Below are positions 21,148 through 31,301 of a stretch of DNA of 64,000 nt, piece by piece; positions within the stretch are counted from its first letter, which is position 1; each line of letters begins with the position of its first letter. The translations under genes and the position numbers were made by a program. The notes under the pieces were generated by a model. The model was not told the DNA's origin. It did no database searches and saw only the letters and a list, made by a program, of their open reading frames with translations. Location: contig JAHJNJ010000038.1 in assembly GCA_018820925.1 (NCBI GenBank), positions 1-64,000 on the forward strand, in the 5' to 3' direction. The stretch is from Gammaproteobacteria bacterium (GTDB lineage Bacteria; Pseudomonadota; Gammaproteobacteria; Burkholderiales; Gallionellaceae).

Positions 21148-21235
21148 TGAGAGCGGTTCCGGTTCCCTCCCCTTACCTCCCGCTTTCTTGTTTCTCCTCC
21201 TCTTCCGGGCATCTTCGCAGATGCCCGTTTTTTTT
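21148..21235 (+). ncRNA. Candidate sigma-54-dependent small RNA or attenuated leader
   Basis: No ORF with a ribosome-binding site is seen. The span runs from the predicted sigma-54 start to the end of a strong terminator, about 88 nt. Its unpaired part is pyrimidine-rich with three CCTCC motifs (21166-21170, 21176-21180, 21196-21200), the complement of the Shine-Dalgarno sequence, as in many trans-acting sRNAs. Alternatively it is the 5' leader of the ABC exporter, with the terminator acting as an attenuator 18 nt before its ATG. Confidence 0.4.
21206..21235 (+). terminator. Strong intrinsic terminator upstream of the ABC exporter
   Basis: CGGGCATC / GATGCCCG stem of 8 bp, 6-nt loop and eight consecutive T. 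Lies 186 nt after the glk stop and 18 nt before the next start codon. It could end glk transcription, an sRNA, or attenuate the downstream gene. Confidence 0.85.
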
Positions 21236-21253
21236 CAGCAGGGAAAGGAAAGT

Positions 21254-23080
21254 ATGGCAACGGCTATAATACGACCCGTCAAAAAATTCGATGCCCCGAT
21301 GAAGAATCACTATTCGCACACTCCTTCCGCCCCAACCCGTACCGATTGGCGTGTTATCCGCAGTTTGACGCCCTATTTGCTGGAGTTCAAAGTCCGCGTG
21401 GTCGCGGTGATCGTGCTTCTGGTGCTGGCCAAGCTTACCAACGTGGCGGTGCCGCTTGTGCTCAAGGAGATCGTGGATGCGATGGGCAAGCCGCAGGCGA
21501 TGCTCACGATCCCGGTGTTCCTGATTGTCGGCTACGGACTGCTGCGTTTGTTCAGCACCCTGTTTGGCGAGTTGCGCGACGCGCTGTTCGCCAAGGTCAC
21601 GCAGCGCGCGATCCGCCGTGTGGCATTGCAGGTGTTCGAGCACCTGCACAGCCTGAGTCTGCGTTTTCATCTGGAGCGGCAGACCGGCGGTGTGTCGCGC
21701 GATATCGAGCGCGGCACGCGCGGCATCAGCTTTTTGCTCACCTTCCTGTTGTTCAACATCCTGCCGACCCTGCTGGAGATCGGGCTGGTGGCGGCCATCC
21801 TCTTTGTCAAATACAACCCGTGGTTTGCCATCATCACCTTTGCCACGCTCGTGCTCTACATCATCTTCACGCTGGTCATCACCGAATGGCGCATGGTGTT
21901 TCGCCGCACCATGAATGAAATGGATTCCAAAGCCAACACGCGCGCCATCGACAGTCTGATCAATTACGAAACGGTGAAATACTTCGGCAACGAAAAATAC
22001 GAAGTGCAGCGTTACGATGACCAGATGCTGCGCTGGGAAGTCTCGGCGGTGCGCAACCAGACCTCGTTGGCGACGCTCAATGCGGGCCAGAGCGTCATCA
22101 TTGCCATCGGTGTGACGCTGCTCATGCTGCTGGCTGCGGACGGGGTCATGAAGGGCACGATGACCATCGGCGACCTGGTGCTGGTTAACGTGTACATGTT
22201 GCAGCTTTACATGCCATTGCATTTCCTGGGCTTCGTCTACCGCGAGATCAAGAACGCATTGGCCGACATGGAAAGAATGTTCCGCCTGCTGGACGAAAGC
22301 CGCGAAGTGCAGGATGCGCCGGATGCGCAACCGCTCAAGCTGAACGGCGCCGCAGTTCGTTTCGAACACGTCAGTTTTTCCTACGATCCGGCGCGCGAGA
22401 TATTGCCGGACGTGAGTTTTGACATTCCTCCCGGGCACACGCTGGCGGTGGTGGGTGCGAGCGGTGCGGGCAAGTCCACCTTGTCGCGGCTGCTGTTCCG
22501 CTTCTACGACGTGAATTCGGGCAGTATTTCCATCGACGGGCAGGATATCCGCAGCGTAACGCAAGCCAGTTTGCGCGCTGCCATCGGCATCGTGCCGCAG
22601 GATACGGTGCTGTTCAACGACACAATCTATTACAACATCGGCTATGGCCGTCCCGACGCGACACGCGAGGAGGTGATTGCGGCGGCACAAGCGGCGCATA
22701 TCCATACCTTCATCGAGTCTTTGCCCCAGGGCTACGATTCCCTGGTAGGCGAACGCGGCCTGAAACTGTCCGGCGGCGAAAAGCAGCGCGTGGCGATTGC
22801 GCGGGCAATTCTAAAGAATCCGGCAATCTTGATCTTTGACGAAGCCACCTCGGCGCTGGATTCCAAGTCGGAAAAAGCCATTCAGGACGAATTGCGCAGC
22901 ATCGCGCAGAACCGCACCACGCTGGTGATTGCGCACCGTTTGTCGACTGTCGTTGACGCCCATCAGATTCTGGTATTGGACAAAGGCCGTATTATCGAGC
23001 GTGGAACGCATCGTAACTTGTTGGAAAAAAAGGGAATGTACTCGCAAATGTGGGCTTTGCAGCAGCAGGAAGAACATTAA
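21254..23080 (+). CDS. Atm1-type ABC exporter (fused permease and ATPase)
   Basis: 608-residue half-transporter: six membrane helices (roughly residues 40-330) then an ATPase domain with Walker A GASGAGKST, Q-loop VPQDTVLFND, signature LSGGEKQR and Walker B ILIFDEATSALD. The YETVKYFGNEKYE and NAGQSVII stretches in the membrane domain are typical of the Atm1/HMT1 heavy-metal and glutathione-conjugate exporters. The ATG at 21254 has GGAAAGGAAAG upstream; ATG 21188 would run through the terminator hairpin and is rejected. Confidence 0.9.
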   Translation: MATAIIRPVKKFDAPMKNHYSHTPSAPTRTDWRVIRSLTPYLLEFKVRVVAVIVLLVLAKLTNVAVPLVLKEIVDAMGKPQAMLTIPVFLIVGYGLLRLFSTLFGELRDALFAKVTQRAIRRVALQVFEHLHSLSLRFHLERQTGGVSRDIERGTRGISFLLTFLLFNILPTLLEIGLVAAILFVKYNPWFAIITFATLVLYIIFTLVITEWRMVFRRTMNEMDSKANTRAIDSLINYETVKYFGNEKYEVQRYDDQMLRWEVSAVRNQTSLATLNAGQSVIIAIGVTLLMLLAADGVMKGTMTIGDLVLVNVYMLQLYMPLHFLGFVYREIKNALADMERMFRLLDESREVQDAPDAQPLKLNGAAVRFEHVSFSYDPAREILPDVSFDIPPGHTLAVVGASGAGKSTLSRLLFRFYDVNSGSISIDGQDIRSVTQASLRAAIGIVPQDTVLFNDTIYYNIGYGRPDATREEVIAAAQAAHIHTFIESLPQGYDSLVGERGLKLSGGEKQRVAIARAILKNPAILIFDEATSALDSKSEKAIQDELRSIAQNRTTLVIAHRLSTVVDAHQILVLDKGRIIERGTHRNLLEKKGMYSQMWALQQQEEH

Positions 23081-23158
23081 CTATTTTGCGACATACATTG
23101 AAATACTTTGTTTTTTCAGGGTATCCTGCGTGCCGTGTCGGAAAGCGGAAAGTGTAAT

Positions 23159-24064
23159 ATGTTTAAAAAAATCATTATGCTGGCTTTGTTTGTTCATGTG
23201 CTGCTGGCATATGCGGACGGCAATGGAGGCGTGATTCCGGTAGTACGCGACGACCAGCCGGTCAGTCCCGCATATAACCGGACGCCGGCGCCCAGATTAG
23301 AGTCCGCATTCGCCATGATCTATGACGAGCAGGAGCAGCGCCCGATCTACAGCAAGAATGCCAACACCGTCGTTCCCATCGCTTCCATTACCAAGCTGAT
23401 GACGGCAATGGTGATACTGGATGCCAAACTGCCGCTGGATGAGCCGATCTGCATCAGCGCCGAGGATCGGGATCGTCTGAAGGGTACCAAATCGCGCATG
23501 CGCAACGGGATGACGCTGACGCGCGACGAGTTGATCAAGCTGGCTTTGATGGCCTCCGAGAATCGTGCGGCGGCGGCTTTGGCCCGTACCTACCCGGGCG
23601 GTACGCCGGTGCTGCTGGCGATGATGAACGCCAAGGCACGCGAGTTGGGAATGAACTCAACCAAATTCTTCGACCCGACGGGGTTGCACAGCGAAAACGT
23701 CTCGACCGCACAGGATCTGGTGAAGATGGTGATGGCGGCGCAAAACTATGAGTTGATCCAGCGCTACACGACATCCAGTTCTCATAGCGTGGATGTGGAC
23801 GACGGCCGTCGCTCGCTGCGTTTCCACAATACCAATCCCCTGGTGCGGAATTCGTCATGGGACATCGGCCTGAGCAAAACCGGCTATATCAGCGAAGCGG
23901 GGCGCTGCCTGGTGATGCAGGCAAATATCATGCAACGCCCGGTGGTGATTGTATTGCTGGACTCCTGGGGCAGACGCTCCCGCGTCGGTGATGCTGTCCG
24001 GATCAAGCACTGGATGGAGAGGGCAGCAGCAAATTCGGTACGAAAAGTCAGCAGCAGCTATTGA
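23159..24064 (+). CDS. pbpG: D-alanyl-D-alanine endopeptidase (PBP7/PbpG type)
   Basis: 301-residue low-molecular-weight penicillin-binding protein of the S11 family that cleaves peptidoglycan cross-links. A signal peptide (FKKIIMLALFVHVLLAYA) is followed by the three serine-peptidase motifs S76-x-x-K79 (SITK), S134-E-N136 and K240-T-G. It lacks the C-terminal amphipathic anchor of DacA-type carboxypeptidases, as PBP7 does. A terminator follows 17 nt later. Confidence 0.92.
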   Translation: MFKKIIMLALFVHVLLAYADGNGGVIPVVRDDQPVSPAYNRTPAPRLESAFAMIYDEQEQRPIYSKNANTVVPIASITKLMTAMVILDAKLPLDEPICISAEDRDRLKGTKSRMRNGMTLTRDELIKLALMASENRAAAALARTYPGGTPVLLAMMNAKARELGMNSTKFFDPTGLHSENVSTAQDLVKMVMAAQNYELIQRYTTSSSHSVDVDDGRRSLRFHNTNPLVRNSSWDIGLSKTGYISEAGRCLVMQANIMQRPVVIVLLDSWGRRSRVGDAVRIKHWMERAAANSVRKVSSSY

Positions 24065-24080
24065 TAGAGGTTGCCAATAT

Positions 24081-24112
24081 ACACAAAGGGGGCGCAAGCC
24101 CCCTTTTGTTTT
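24081..24112 (+). terminator. Terminator after pbpG
   Basis: AAAGGGGGC / GCCCCCTTT hairpin (stem 9 bp, short GCAA-like loop) followed by TGTTTT. The A-rich left flank could make it work on both strands. Confidence 0.85.
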
Positions 24113-24121
24113 GGTGCCGTT

Positions 24122-24196
24122 TCAGCGGCGCGGCGGTCGTAGCGCGATGACAACGACTGCGACCAGCACGGCGAGGATGATCAATTCAATAAACAT
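24122..24196 (-). CDS. Possible 24-residue single-helix membrane peptide
   Basis: Reads MFIELIILAVLVAVVVIALR followed by PPRR: one perfect membrane helix with a positive cytoplasmic tail. It lies in the gap between pbpG and arsR on the opposite strand and would share the terminator at 24081-24112. No Shine-Dalgarno sequence is visible, so translation is uncertain. Not matched to a known small protein. Confidence 0.3.
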   Translation of the reverse strand: MFIELIILAVLVAVVVIALRPPRR

Positions 24197-24300
24197 GTAA
24201 ATGCCAGAATTCGAGCAGTGAGAACGGCTTGTTCGGATGTTTCATGCTAGCACGAATGCCATTCCCGGATTGGTCGCAAAAAAGGGTTGCGCCCCGTTTA

Positions 24301-24334
24301 ATATTTCCATAATATTGGAAATATAGAATTATGG
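24301..24334. promoter_or_regulatory. ArsR operator dyads
   Basis: Perfect 8-bp inverted repeat ATATTTCC / GGAAATAT (24301-24308 and 24317-24324) overlapping a second 7-bp inverted repeat CCATAAT / ATTATGG (24307-24313 and 24328-24334). AT-rich dyads this close to an arsR start codon are typical autoregulatory ArsR sites. A TATAGA that could serve as -10 lies inside (24322-24327). Confidence 0.6.
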
Positions 24335-24347
24335 CTCGGGAGTGATG

Positions 24348-24665
24348 ATGAAGATCGAATTGGCAGTAGAAGCTTTGGCAGCCTTGGCGCAGGAATCGCG
24401 TTTGTCCATCTTTCGGTTGCTGATCCGGGCTGGGAAAGAGGGGGTGGCGGCGGGCGTATTGGGAGAAAAATTGGGCATTCCGCCTGCCACCTTGTCGTTT
24501 CACTTGAAGACGCTGACGCATGCCGGTCTGGTCAAACCGCGCACCGAGGGACGCTTCGTGATCTATAGCGCCAACTATAGCGAGATGGACAAGCTCATTG
24601 CCTATCTTACCGAGCATTGTTGTGCGGGCGACGCCGCGCAGTGCGCCCCGGTGAAAATTTGTTGA
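24348..24665 (+). CDS. arsR: ArsR-family arsenite-responsive repressor
   Basis: 105-residue winged-helix repressor; the recognition helix is around GIPPATLSFHLKTLTHAGLV. There is no ELCVCDL-type metal site in the DNA-binding helix. Instead a C-terminal cysteine group is present (C91, C92, C99, C105), comparable to Acidithiobacillus-type ArsR, whose ligands are also C-terminal. GGGAG precedes a run of overlapping start codons (GTG 24342, ATG 24345, ATG 24348); spacing favours 24348. It leads arsR-arsC-acr3. Confidence 0.92.
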   Translation: MKIELAVEALAALAQESRLSIFRLLIRAGKEGVAAGVLGEKLGIPPATLSFHLKTLTHAGLVKPRTEGRFVIYSANYSEMDKLIAYLTEHCCAGDAAQCAPVKIC

Positions 24666-24686
24666 AAATGAAAATGGAGAATCCGA

Positions 24687-25184
24687 ATGAGTGAAAAAGC
24701 ATACAACGTGCTGGTGTTATGTACCGGCAATTCCGCCCGCAGCATTTTGGGCGAAGTGTTGTTCAACGCGCTGGGCAAGGGCAAGTTCAAGGCGTACAGC
24801 GCGGGCAGCCATCCGGCCGGAGCGGTGAATCCACGCGCGCTGGAATGGCTCAGGGAGCGCGGCTTGAATACCGAAGGACTGCGCAGCAAAAGCTGGGACG
24901 AGTTTGCCGTGCCCGGCGCGCCGGAGTTCGACTTCATCTTCACCGTATGCGACGCCGCTGCCGGAGAGGCATGCCCACTGTGGATGGGGCATCCTGCCAC
25001 GGCGCACTGGGGCATTCCCGATCCGGCGCAGGTTGAGGATGTTGAAGAGCAACCGGCCGCCTTCAGGAAGGCCGCCGAACAATTGACGCGGCGCATCCAG
25101 ATGTTCCTGAGCCTGCCCATCGATAAACTGGACAAACTCACCCTGAAAGAGAAACTCGCCGAGATCGGGCGTATCAAGGACTGA
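24687..25184 (+). CDS. arsC: Arsenate reductase, thioredoxin-coupled (low-molecular-weight phosphatase fold)
   Basis: 165 residues. The P-loop CTGNSARS starts at C12, and C88 (FTVCDAA) and C96 (EACPLW) are placed to form the redox relay of the thioredoxin-linked ArsC class. It converts arsenate to arsenite for export by the next gene, 4 nt downstream. It carries a C-terminal extension of about 25 residues relative to short members. Confidence 0.93.
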   Translation: MSEKAYNVLVLCTGNSARSILGEVLFNALGKGKFKAYSAGSHPAGAVNPRALEWLRERGLNTEGLRSKSWDEFAVPGAPEFDFIFTVCDAAAGEACPLWMGHPATAHWGIPDPAQVEDVEEQPAAFRKAAEQLTRRIQMFLSLPIDKLDKLTLKEKLAEIGRIKD

Positions 25185-25188
25185 AGCC

Positions 25189-26217
25189 ATGAGCATCTTC
25201 GAACGTTATCTGACCCTGTGGGTGTTCCTGTGCATCATCGTCGGCGTGGTGCTGGGGCAAATAATCCCGGCGCCGTTCCACTGGCTGGGCACGCTGGAAA
25301 TCGCCAAGGTCAACCTCCCGGTCGGCCTGCTGATCTGGGTGATGATCATTCCCATGCTGCTGCGCATCGACTTTGGCGCGCTGCATGAAGTGAAGAAACA
25401 CTGGCGCGGCATCGGCGTCACACTGTTCGTCAACTGGGCGGTGAAACCGTTCTCGATGGCACTGCTGGGCTGGATCTTCATCCGCCACCTGTTCGCGCCG
25501 TATCTACCTGCGGAACAACTCGACAGCTATGTCGCCGGTCTCATCCTGCTCGCGGCCGCACCCTGCACCGCGATGGTGTTCGTGTGGAGCCGTCTGGTGA
25601 ACGGCGAACCGCTGTTCACGCTGAGCCAGGTCGCGCTCAACGACACCATCATGGTGTTCGCCTTCGCGCCGCTGGTGGCGCTGCTGTTGGGCTTGTCGGC
25701 AATCGTCGTACCGTGGGACACGCTGCTGGTGTCGGTGGTGCTGTACATCGTGATCCCGGTACTGCTGGCGCAGCTGTGGCGCAAGATGCTGCTGGCGCGC
25801 GGCGAGGATGCGCTGCAGCGCACTTTGCATGCGCTGGGACCGATCTCCATCTCCGCGCTGCTGCTCACGCTGGTGTTGCTGTTTGCCTTCCAGGGCAAGG
25901 CCATCGTCGAGCAGCCGCTCATCATCCTGATGCTCGCCGTGCCGATCACGCTGCAGGTCTATTTCAACTCCGCGCTGGCTTACTGGCTCAACCGGCGCAG
26001 CGGCGAGGCGCATTGCGTGGCAGGGCCGTCCGCCCTGATCGGCGCCTCCAACTTCTTCGAACTGGCCGTGGCCGCTGCCATCAGCCTGTTCGGCTTCGAA
26101 TCCGGCGCGGCGCTGGCGACGGTGGTCGGCGTGTTGATCGAGGTGCCTGTGATGCTGAGCGTGGTGTATCTGGTGAAGCGCAGTGCCGGCTGGTACCAGG
26201 CCGGGTTGCCGCGCTAA
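25189..26217 (+). CDS. acr3: ACR3-family arsenite efflux permease
   Basis: 342-residue, ten-helix arsenite transporter. It has the VNLPVGLLIWVMIIPMLLRIDF stretch and the conserved Cys in AAPCTAMVFVWS, expected in helix 4 as in ACR3 and unlike ArsB. It completes a minimal arsenic resistance operon. Its last codon overlaps the convergent marR stop by 4 nt. Confidence 0.94.
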   Translation: MSIFERYLTLWVFLCIIVGVVLGQIIPAPFHWLGTLEIAKVNLPVGLLIWVMIIPMLLRIDFGALHEVKKHWRGIGVTLFVNWAVKPFSMALLGWIFIRHLFAPYLPAEQLDSYVAGLILLAAAPCTAMVFVWSRLVNGEPLFTLSQVALNDTIMVFAFAPLVALLLGLSAIVVPWDTLLVSVVLYIVIPVLLAQLWRKMLLARGEDALQRTLHALGPISISALLLTLVLLFAFQGKAIVEQPLIILMLAVPITLQVYFNSALAYWLNRRSGEAHCVAGPSALIGASNFFELAVAAAISLFGFESGAALATVVGVLIEVPVMLSVVYLVKRSAGWYQAGLPR

Positions 26218-26678
26218 CCCTGTTCGGCGAGGCTGCGCATCACCCGGTGCCAGCCTGCTTCCGCTTCGCCTCCAACCTGGTCGAACACTGCCTGCAGCTG
26301 TTTCATCTGCGAGCCGGTGAGTTGGGCTTCCAGCTTGCTGCCGTTGGGCGTGAGCGACAGTTGGCGTACGCGGCGGTCGTGTTCGGCAGTGTCCATGGCG
26401 ACCAATTTCATCTCGATCAACTGGCGTAACGGCGCATTGAGCGCCTGTTTGCTCACGTTGAGCAGGGCGAGCAGGGTGTTGACCGAGATCTGCGGGTTGC
26501 GCCCCACGAAATACAGGATGCGATGATGCACCCGTCCCAGTCCGCGCTGTTCGAGGATGTGGTCGGGCGTGTCGGTGAAGGCGCGGTAGCCGAAATAGAA
26601 TTGTTCGATGGCCAGGCGCAATGCCTCTTCGCGCGGCATGGCGGCTAGCGATTCGCGGGTGGTGGATTGGTCAACCAT
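26214..26678 (-). CDS. MarR-family transcriptional regulator
   Basis: 154 residues with a winged helix: PQISVNTLLALLNVSKQALNAPLRQLIEMKLV as helix-turn-helix and AEHDRRVRQLSLTPNGSKL as wing and following helix. It is divergent from a PLP-dependent aminotransferase and shares two palindromic sites with it, one of which overlaps its own start codon, so autorepression is likely. No Shine-Dalgarno sequence is seen before ATG 26678; a start 13 codons later (MPREEA) is possible. Ligand unknown. Confidence 0.85.
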   Translation of the reverse strand: MVDQSTTRESLAAMPREEALRLAIEQFYFGYRAFTDTPDHILEQRGLGRVHHRILYFVGRNPQISVNTLLALLNVSKQALNAPLRQLIEMKLVAMDTAEHDRRVRQLSLTPNGSKLEAQLTGSQMKQLQAVFDQVGGEAEAGWHRVMRSLAEQG

Positions 26679-26684
26679 ATTGAC
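26670..26684. promoter_or_regulatory. MarR operator copy 1
   Basis: GTCAA-CCATA-TTGAC, a perfect 5-bp palindrome spaced by 5 nt, covering the marR start codon. An identical palindrome with a different spacer occurs 48 bp away. Confidence 0.6.
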
Positions 26685-26717
26685 ATGATAGGCGAGGGGT
26701 CGCTAGACTGTCTATAG

Positions 26718-26732
26718 GTCAAGTTTATTGAC
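26718..26732. promoter_or_regulatory. MarR operator copy 2
   Basis: GTCAA-GTTTA-TTGAC, the same palindrome as at 26670-26684 with another spacer, 9 nt upstream of the aminotransferase start. Binding here would block its translation or promoter region. Confidence 0.6.
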
Positions 26733-26740
26733 TTTTATGG

Positions 26741-27910
26741 ATGGTCGCCATGAATGCCATTATTGAATTGGAAAAAACACGTTTTTCCAGCCGTACCCGG
26801 AATCTGCACGCTTCGCCGATCCGCGAAATCCTGACGGTGGTCGACAGGCCCGGCATGGTTTCGTTTGCGGGCGGGTTGCCGGCGGCAGAAAGTTTTCCGC
26901 GTTTCAGCCTGGAGGGAATGCCGCAATCGGTACTGCAATACGGGCCCAGCGAAGGCGATTGGGCGCTGCGCCAACGCGTGGCGGAAGATATCTGTTCACG
27001 CGGATTGCGTTGCACTGCCGAACAGGTGCTGATCCTGTCCGGTTCGCAGCAGGGAATCGACCTGGTTGCCAAACTGTTCATCGATCCCGGCACGCCAGTG
27101 GCGGTGGAGTCGCCAACCTACCTGGCGGCGTTGCAGGTGTTCCGTTTTTTCGGGGCGCGCTTTGCAGCGTTCGATGTAGACGAAGTGGATGCGCGGCGCT
27201 GGCAGCAGGAGAAGCCGGCATTCGCCTATACCATCCCGACTTTTCAGAATCCCAGCGGCCGTTGCCTCGATGCGGGGCAACGCCATGCATTGGCGGCGGC
27301 TTGCGACGAGGCGCTGGTGCCGCTATTCGAAGACGATCCGTATCGCGATCTGGTGTACGACCCGTGCGAACGCTCGCCGGTTTGTGCGCGACTGGAGCGT
27401 GCGCCGTGGATTTATCAGGGATCGTTTTCCAAGAGTCTGGCACCAGGGTTGCGTCTCGGCTATCTGGCCGCTGCGCCGGAATTGATGCCGCTCCTCACGC
27501 GCCTCAAGCAGGCGGCTGATCTGCACAGCAACCGCATGAGTCAATGGCTGGTGTTGCAGCAATTGAACGATCCGGCATCTGCACAGCGCCTGTACGAACT
27601 GGCAGACATCTACAGACAACGCCGCGATGCGTTCGAGCTTGCACTGCGCCGCCACTTCGGCGGCCTGGCGAGTTGGCAGACGCCGCCCGGCGGCCTGTTC
27701 TTCTGGCTCACGCTCAACCGCAGCATCGACACGCGCTTGCTGTTGCCGCAAGCGATCGAAGCCGGTGTCGCCTTCATGCCCGGCGAACCCTTTTATTCGG
27801 AGGAAACGGGCGGACGCGGGCGGTTACGCCTCAATTTCAGCCATGCCAGCGAGGCGCAGGCCGAGACCGGTCTGGCGAAGCTGGCCGGTCTGGTGCGCGC
27901 TTCAGACTGA
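26741..27910 (+). CDS. PLP-dependent aminotransferase (fold type I, LysN/AroT-like)
   Basis: 389-residue class I/II aminotransferase resembling 2-aminoadipate or multi-substrate aminotransferases related to MocR. It has VSFAGGLPAAESFP, the LILSGSQQGIDL stretch, YTIPTFQNPSGRCL, EDDPYRDL and the cofactor lysine in GSFSKSLAPGLRLGYL. Start codon may be 26741 or 26750. It is divergently arranged with marR and shares its operators, so the regulator probably controls it. The substrate cannot be told from sequence. Confidence 0.88.
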   Translation: MVAMNAIIELEKTRFSSRTRNLHASPIREILTVVDRPGMVSFAGGLPAAESFPRFSLEGMPQSVLQYGPSEGDWALRQRVAEDICSRGLRCTAEQVLILSGSQQGIDLVAKLFIDPGTPVAVESPTYLAALQVFRFFGARFAAFDVDEVDARRWQQEKPAFAYTIPTFQNPSGRCLDAGQRHALAAACDEALVPLFEDDPYRDLVYDPCERSPVCARLERAPWIYQGSFSKSLAPGLRLGYLAAAPELMPLLTRLKQAADLHSNRMSQWLVLQQLNDPASAQRLYELADIYRQRRDAFELALRRHFGGLASWQTPPGGLFFWLTLNRSIDTRLLLPQAIEAGVAFMPGEPFYSEETGGRGRLRLNFSHASEAQAETGLAKLAGLVRASD

Positions 27911-27963
27911 AATATTGTTGCAGCATGGACAGGAAAGACACGAACGGATTTAGAATCGGCCAC

Positions 27964-28191
27964 ATGGACATCAAACTATACGGTACCGAGTTCTGTCATC
28001 TATGTGAGGAAGCGGAGGCCATACTCCACTTGGCAGGGGTGGAAGCCGACTATATCGATATTGCGGATGACGACGGGCTGGCGGAGCGGTATGGCACACG
28101 CATTCCGGTATTGCAGCGTATGGATACCGGGGAGGAATTGGGATGGCCGTTCGATGCTGCAGGCGTTGCCAGTTTCCTGGGGTTGGCCTGA
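27964..28191 (+). CDS. Glutaredoxin-like thiol protein (DUF836 type)
   Basis: 75-residue thioredoxin-fold protein with a CHLC redox motif near residue 11, the YIDIADDDGLAERYGTRIPVL central part (cis-Pro before the strand) and GWPFD near the end. A start at 27925 would add 13 residues. It follows the aminotransferase by 53 nt and converges on proB. Confidence 0.82.
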   Translation: MDIKLYGTEFCHLCEEAEAILHLAGVEADYIDIADDDGLAERYGTRIPVLQRMDTGEELGWPFDAAGVASFLGLA

Positions 28192-28286
28192 AAACATCCG
28201 TCTTGGGCGGGTGTGAATAAATCAGCACAACGCCTTTTAAAATGCGCGAATAAATTTGTACTTCTCCGCAACCTGGTGTTGCAGTC

Positions 28287-30484
<2,198 letters not shown>

Positions 30485-30537
30485 TCAGTTAATGCCCGGT
30501 CGTCCAGAGTAGCCCGTGAAGGCGTATCGAAGGAAAA

Positions 30538-30567
30538 TAAAAAAGCCCTACCTTGCGATAGGGCTCA
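30538..30567 (-). terminator. Terminator between rpmA and obgE
   Basis: On the minus strand GAGCCCTATCGC / AAGGTAGGGCTT forms a hairpin followed by TTTTTTATTTT. It ends the rplU-rpmA transcript; some read-through to obgE is possible. Confidence 0.85.
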
Positions 30568-30585
30568 TTCTAATCGCTTGCGTGC

Positions 30586-30843
30586 TTACGCAGCGACGAT
30601 GCTGACTGTCTTGCGGTTCAGTGCGCCCTTGGTCGCGAACACCACCTTGCCGGTGATCTTGGCAAACAGGGTGTGATCCTTGCCCATGCCGACGTTGTCG
30701 CCCGCGTGAACCTGTGTGCCGCGCTGACGCACGATGATGCTGCCCGCGCTGATCAGTTCGCCGCCGTAGCTCTTGACACCCAGTCGTTTCGAGTGCGAGT
30801 CGCGGCCGTTACTGGTACTGCCTCCGCCTTTTTTCGATGCCAT
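30586..30843 (-). CDS. rpmA: 50S ribosomal protein L27
   Basis: 85 residues, family length, starting [20 protein letters not shown] with the conserved [17 protein letters not shown] block. The N-terminus approaches the peptidyl transferase centre. Directly follows rplU. Confidence 0.98.
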   Translation of the reverse strand: MASKKGGGSTSNGRDSHSKRLGVKSYGGELISAGSIIVRQRGTQVHAGDNVGMGKDHTLFAKITGKVVFATKGALNRKTVSIVAA

Positions 30844-30861
30844 GTTGCAGCTCCTTCAGAA

Positions 30862-31173
30862 TTAAGCCGAAATTCCGTCGATGCGGATCTCGGTGAAGTT
30901 TTGACGATGTCCCTGGTGTTTCTGGTAATGCTTGCGGCGACGCATCTTGAAGATGGTCACTTTGTCGTGGCGGCCGTTGGCGACGATAGTCGCCTTGACG
31001 GTTGCACCGCTCAGCAGAGGCTGTCCAACGGAGACCTTGTCGCCATTGCCAACCATCAGCACTTTGTCCAATACGATCGCGCCGCCGACGTCGCCGTCAA
31101 TGGATTCGATCTTCAGCGTTTCACCTTCGACAACGCGATATTGCTTGCCACCGGTCTTGATTACTGCGTACAT
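30862..31173 (-). CDS. rplU: 50S ribosomal protein L21
   Basis: 103 residues, beginning [14 protein letters not shown] and containing the [20 protein letters not shown]-binding stretch. First gene of rplU-rpmA, with its own strong promoter about 85 nt upstream. Confidence 0.98.
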   Translation of the reverse strand: MYAVIKTGGKQYRVVEGETLKIESIDGDVGGAIVLDKVLMVGNGDKVSVGQPLLSGATVKATIVANGRHDKVTIFKMRRRKHYQKHQGHRQNFTEIRIDGISA

Positions 31174-31256
31174 AACGTCCTCGCTAGATGCGGTTTTTAG
31201 TTACGGCATAACCTGAAGGTTAGCCTCCACTGAAATGTGGATTTTCAGAGCCGCGC

Positions 31257-31284
31257 ATTATACATAAACCCAACCAACCGTCAA
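31257..31284 (-). promoter_or_regulatory. rplU-rpmA promoter
   Basis: On the minus strand TTGACG (31284-31279), a 16-nt spacer and a perfect TATAAT (31262-31257). A strong promoter, as expected for ribosomal protein genes. Its -35 lies in the tail of the rho terminator-like hairpin. Confidence 0.75.
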
Positions 31285-31301
31285 AACCCTTTTTTCAGGG
31301 C
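31281..31301 (-). terminator. Weak terminator after rho
   Basis: Immediately after the rho stop the minus strand reads CCCTGAAAAAAGGGTTTT, a short stem with a T tract. The T tract runs into the -35 of the rplU promoter. Confidence 0.4.
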
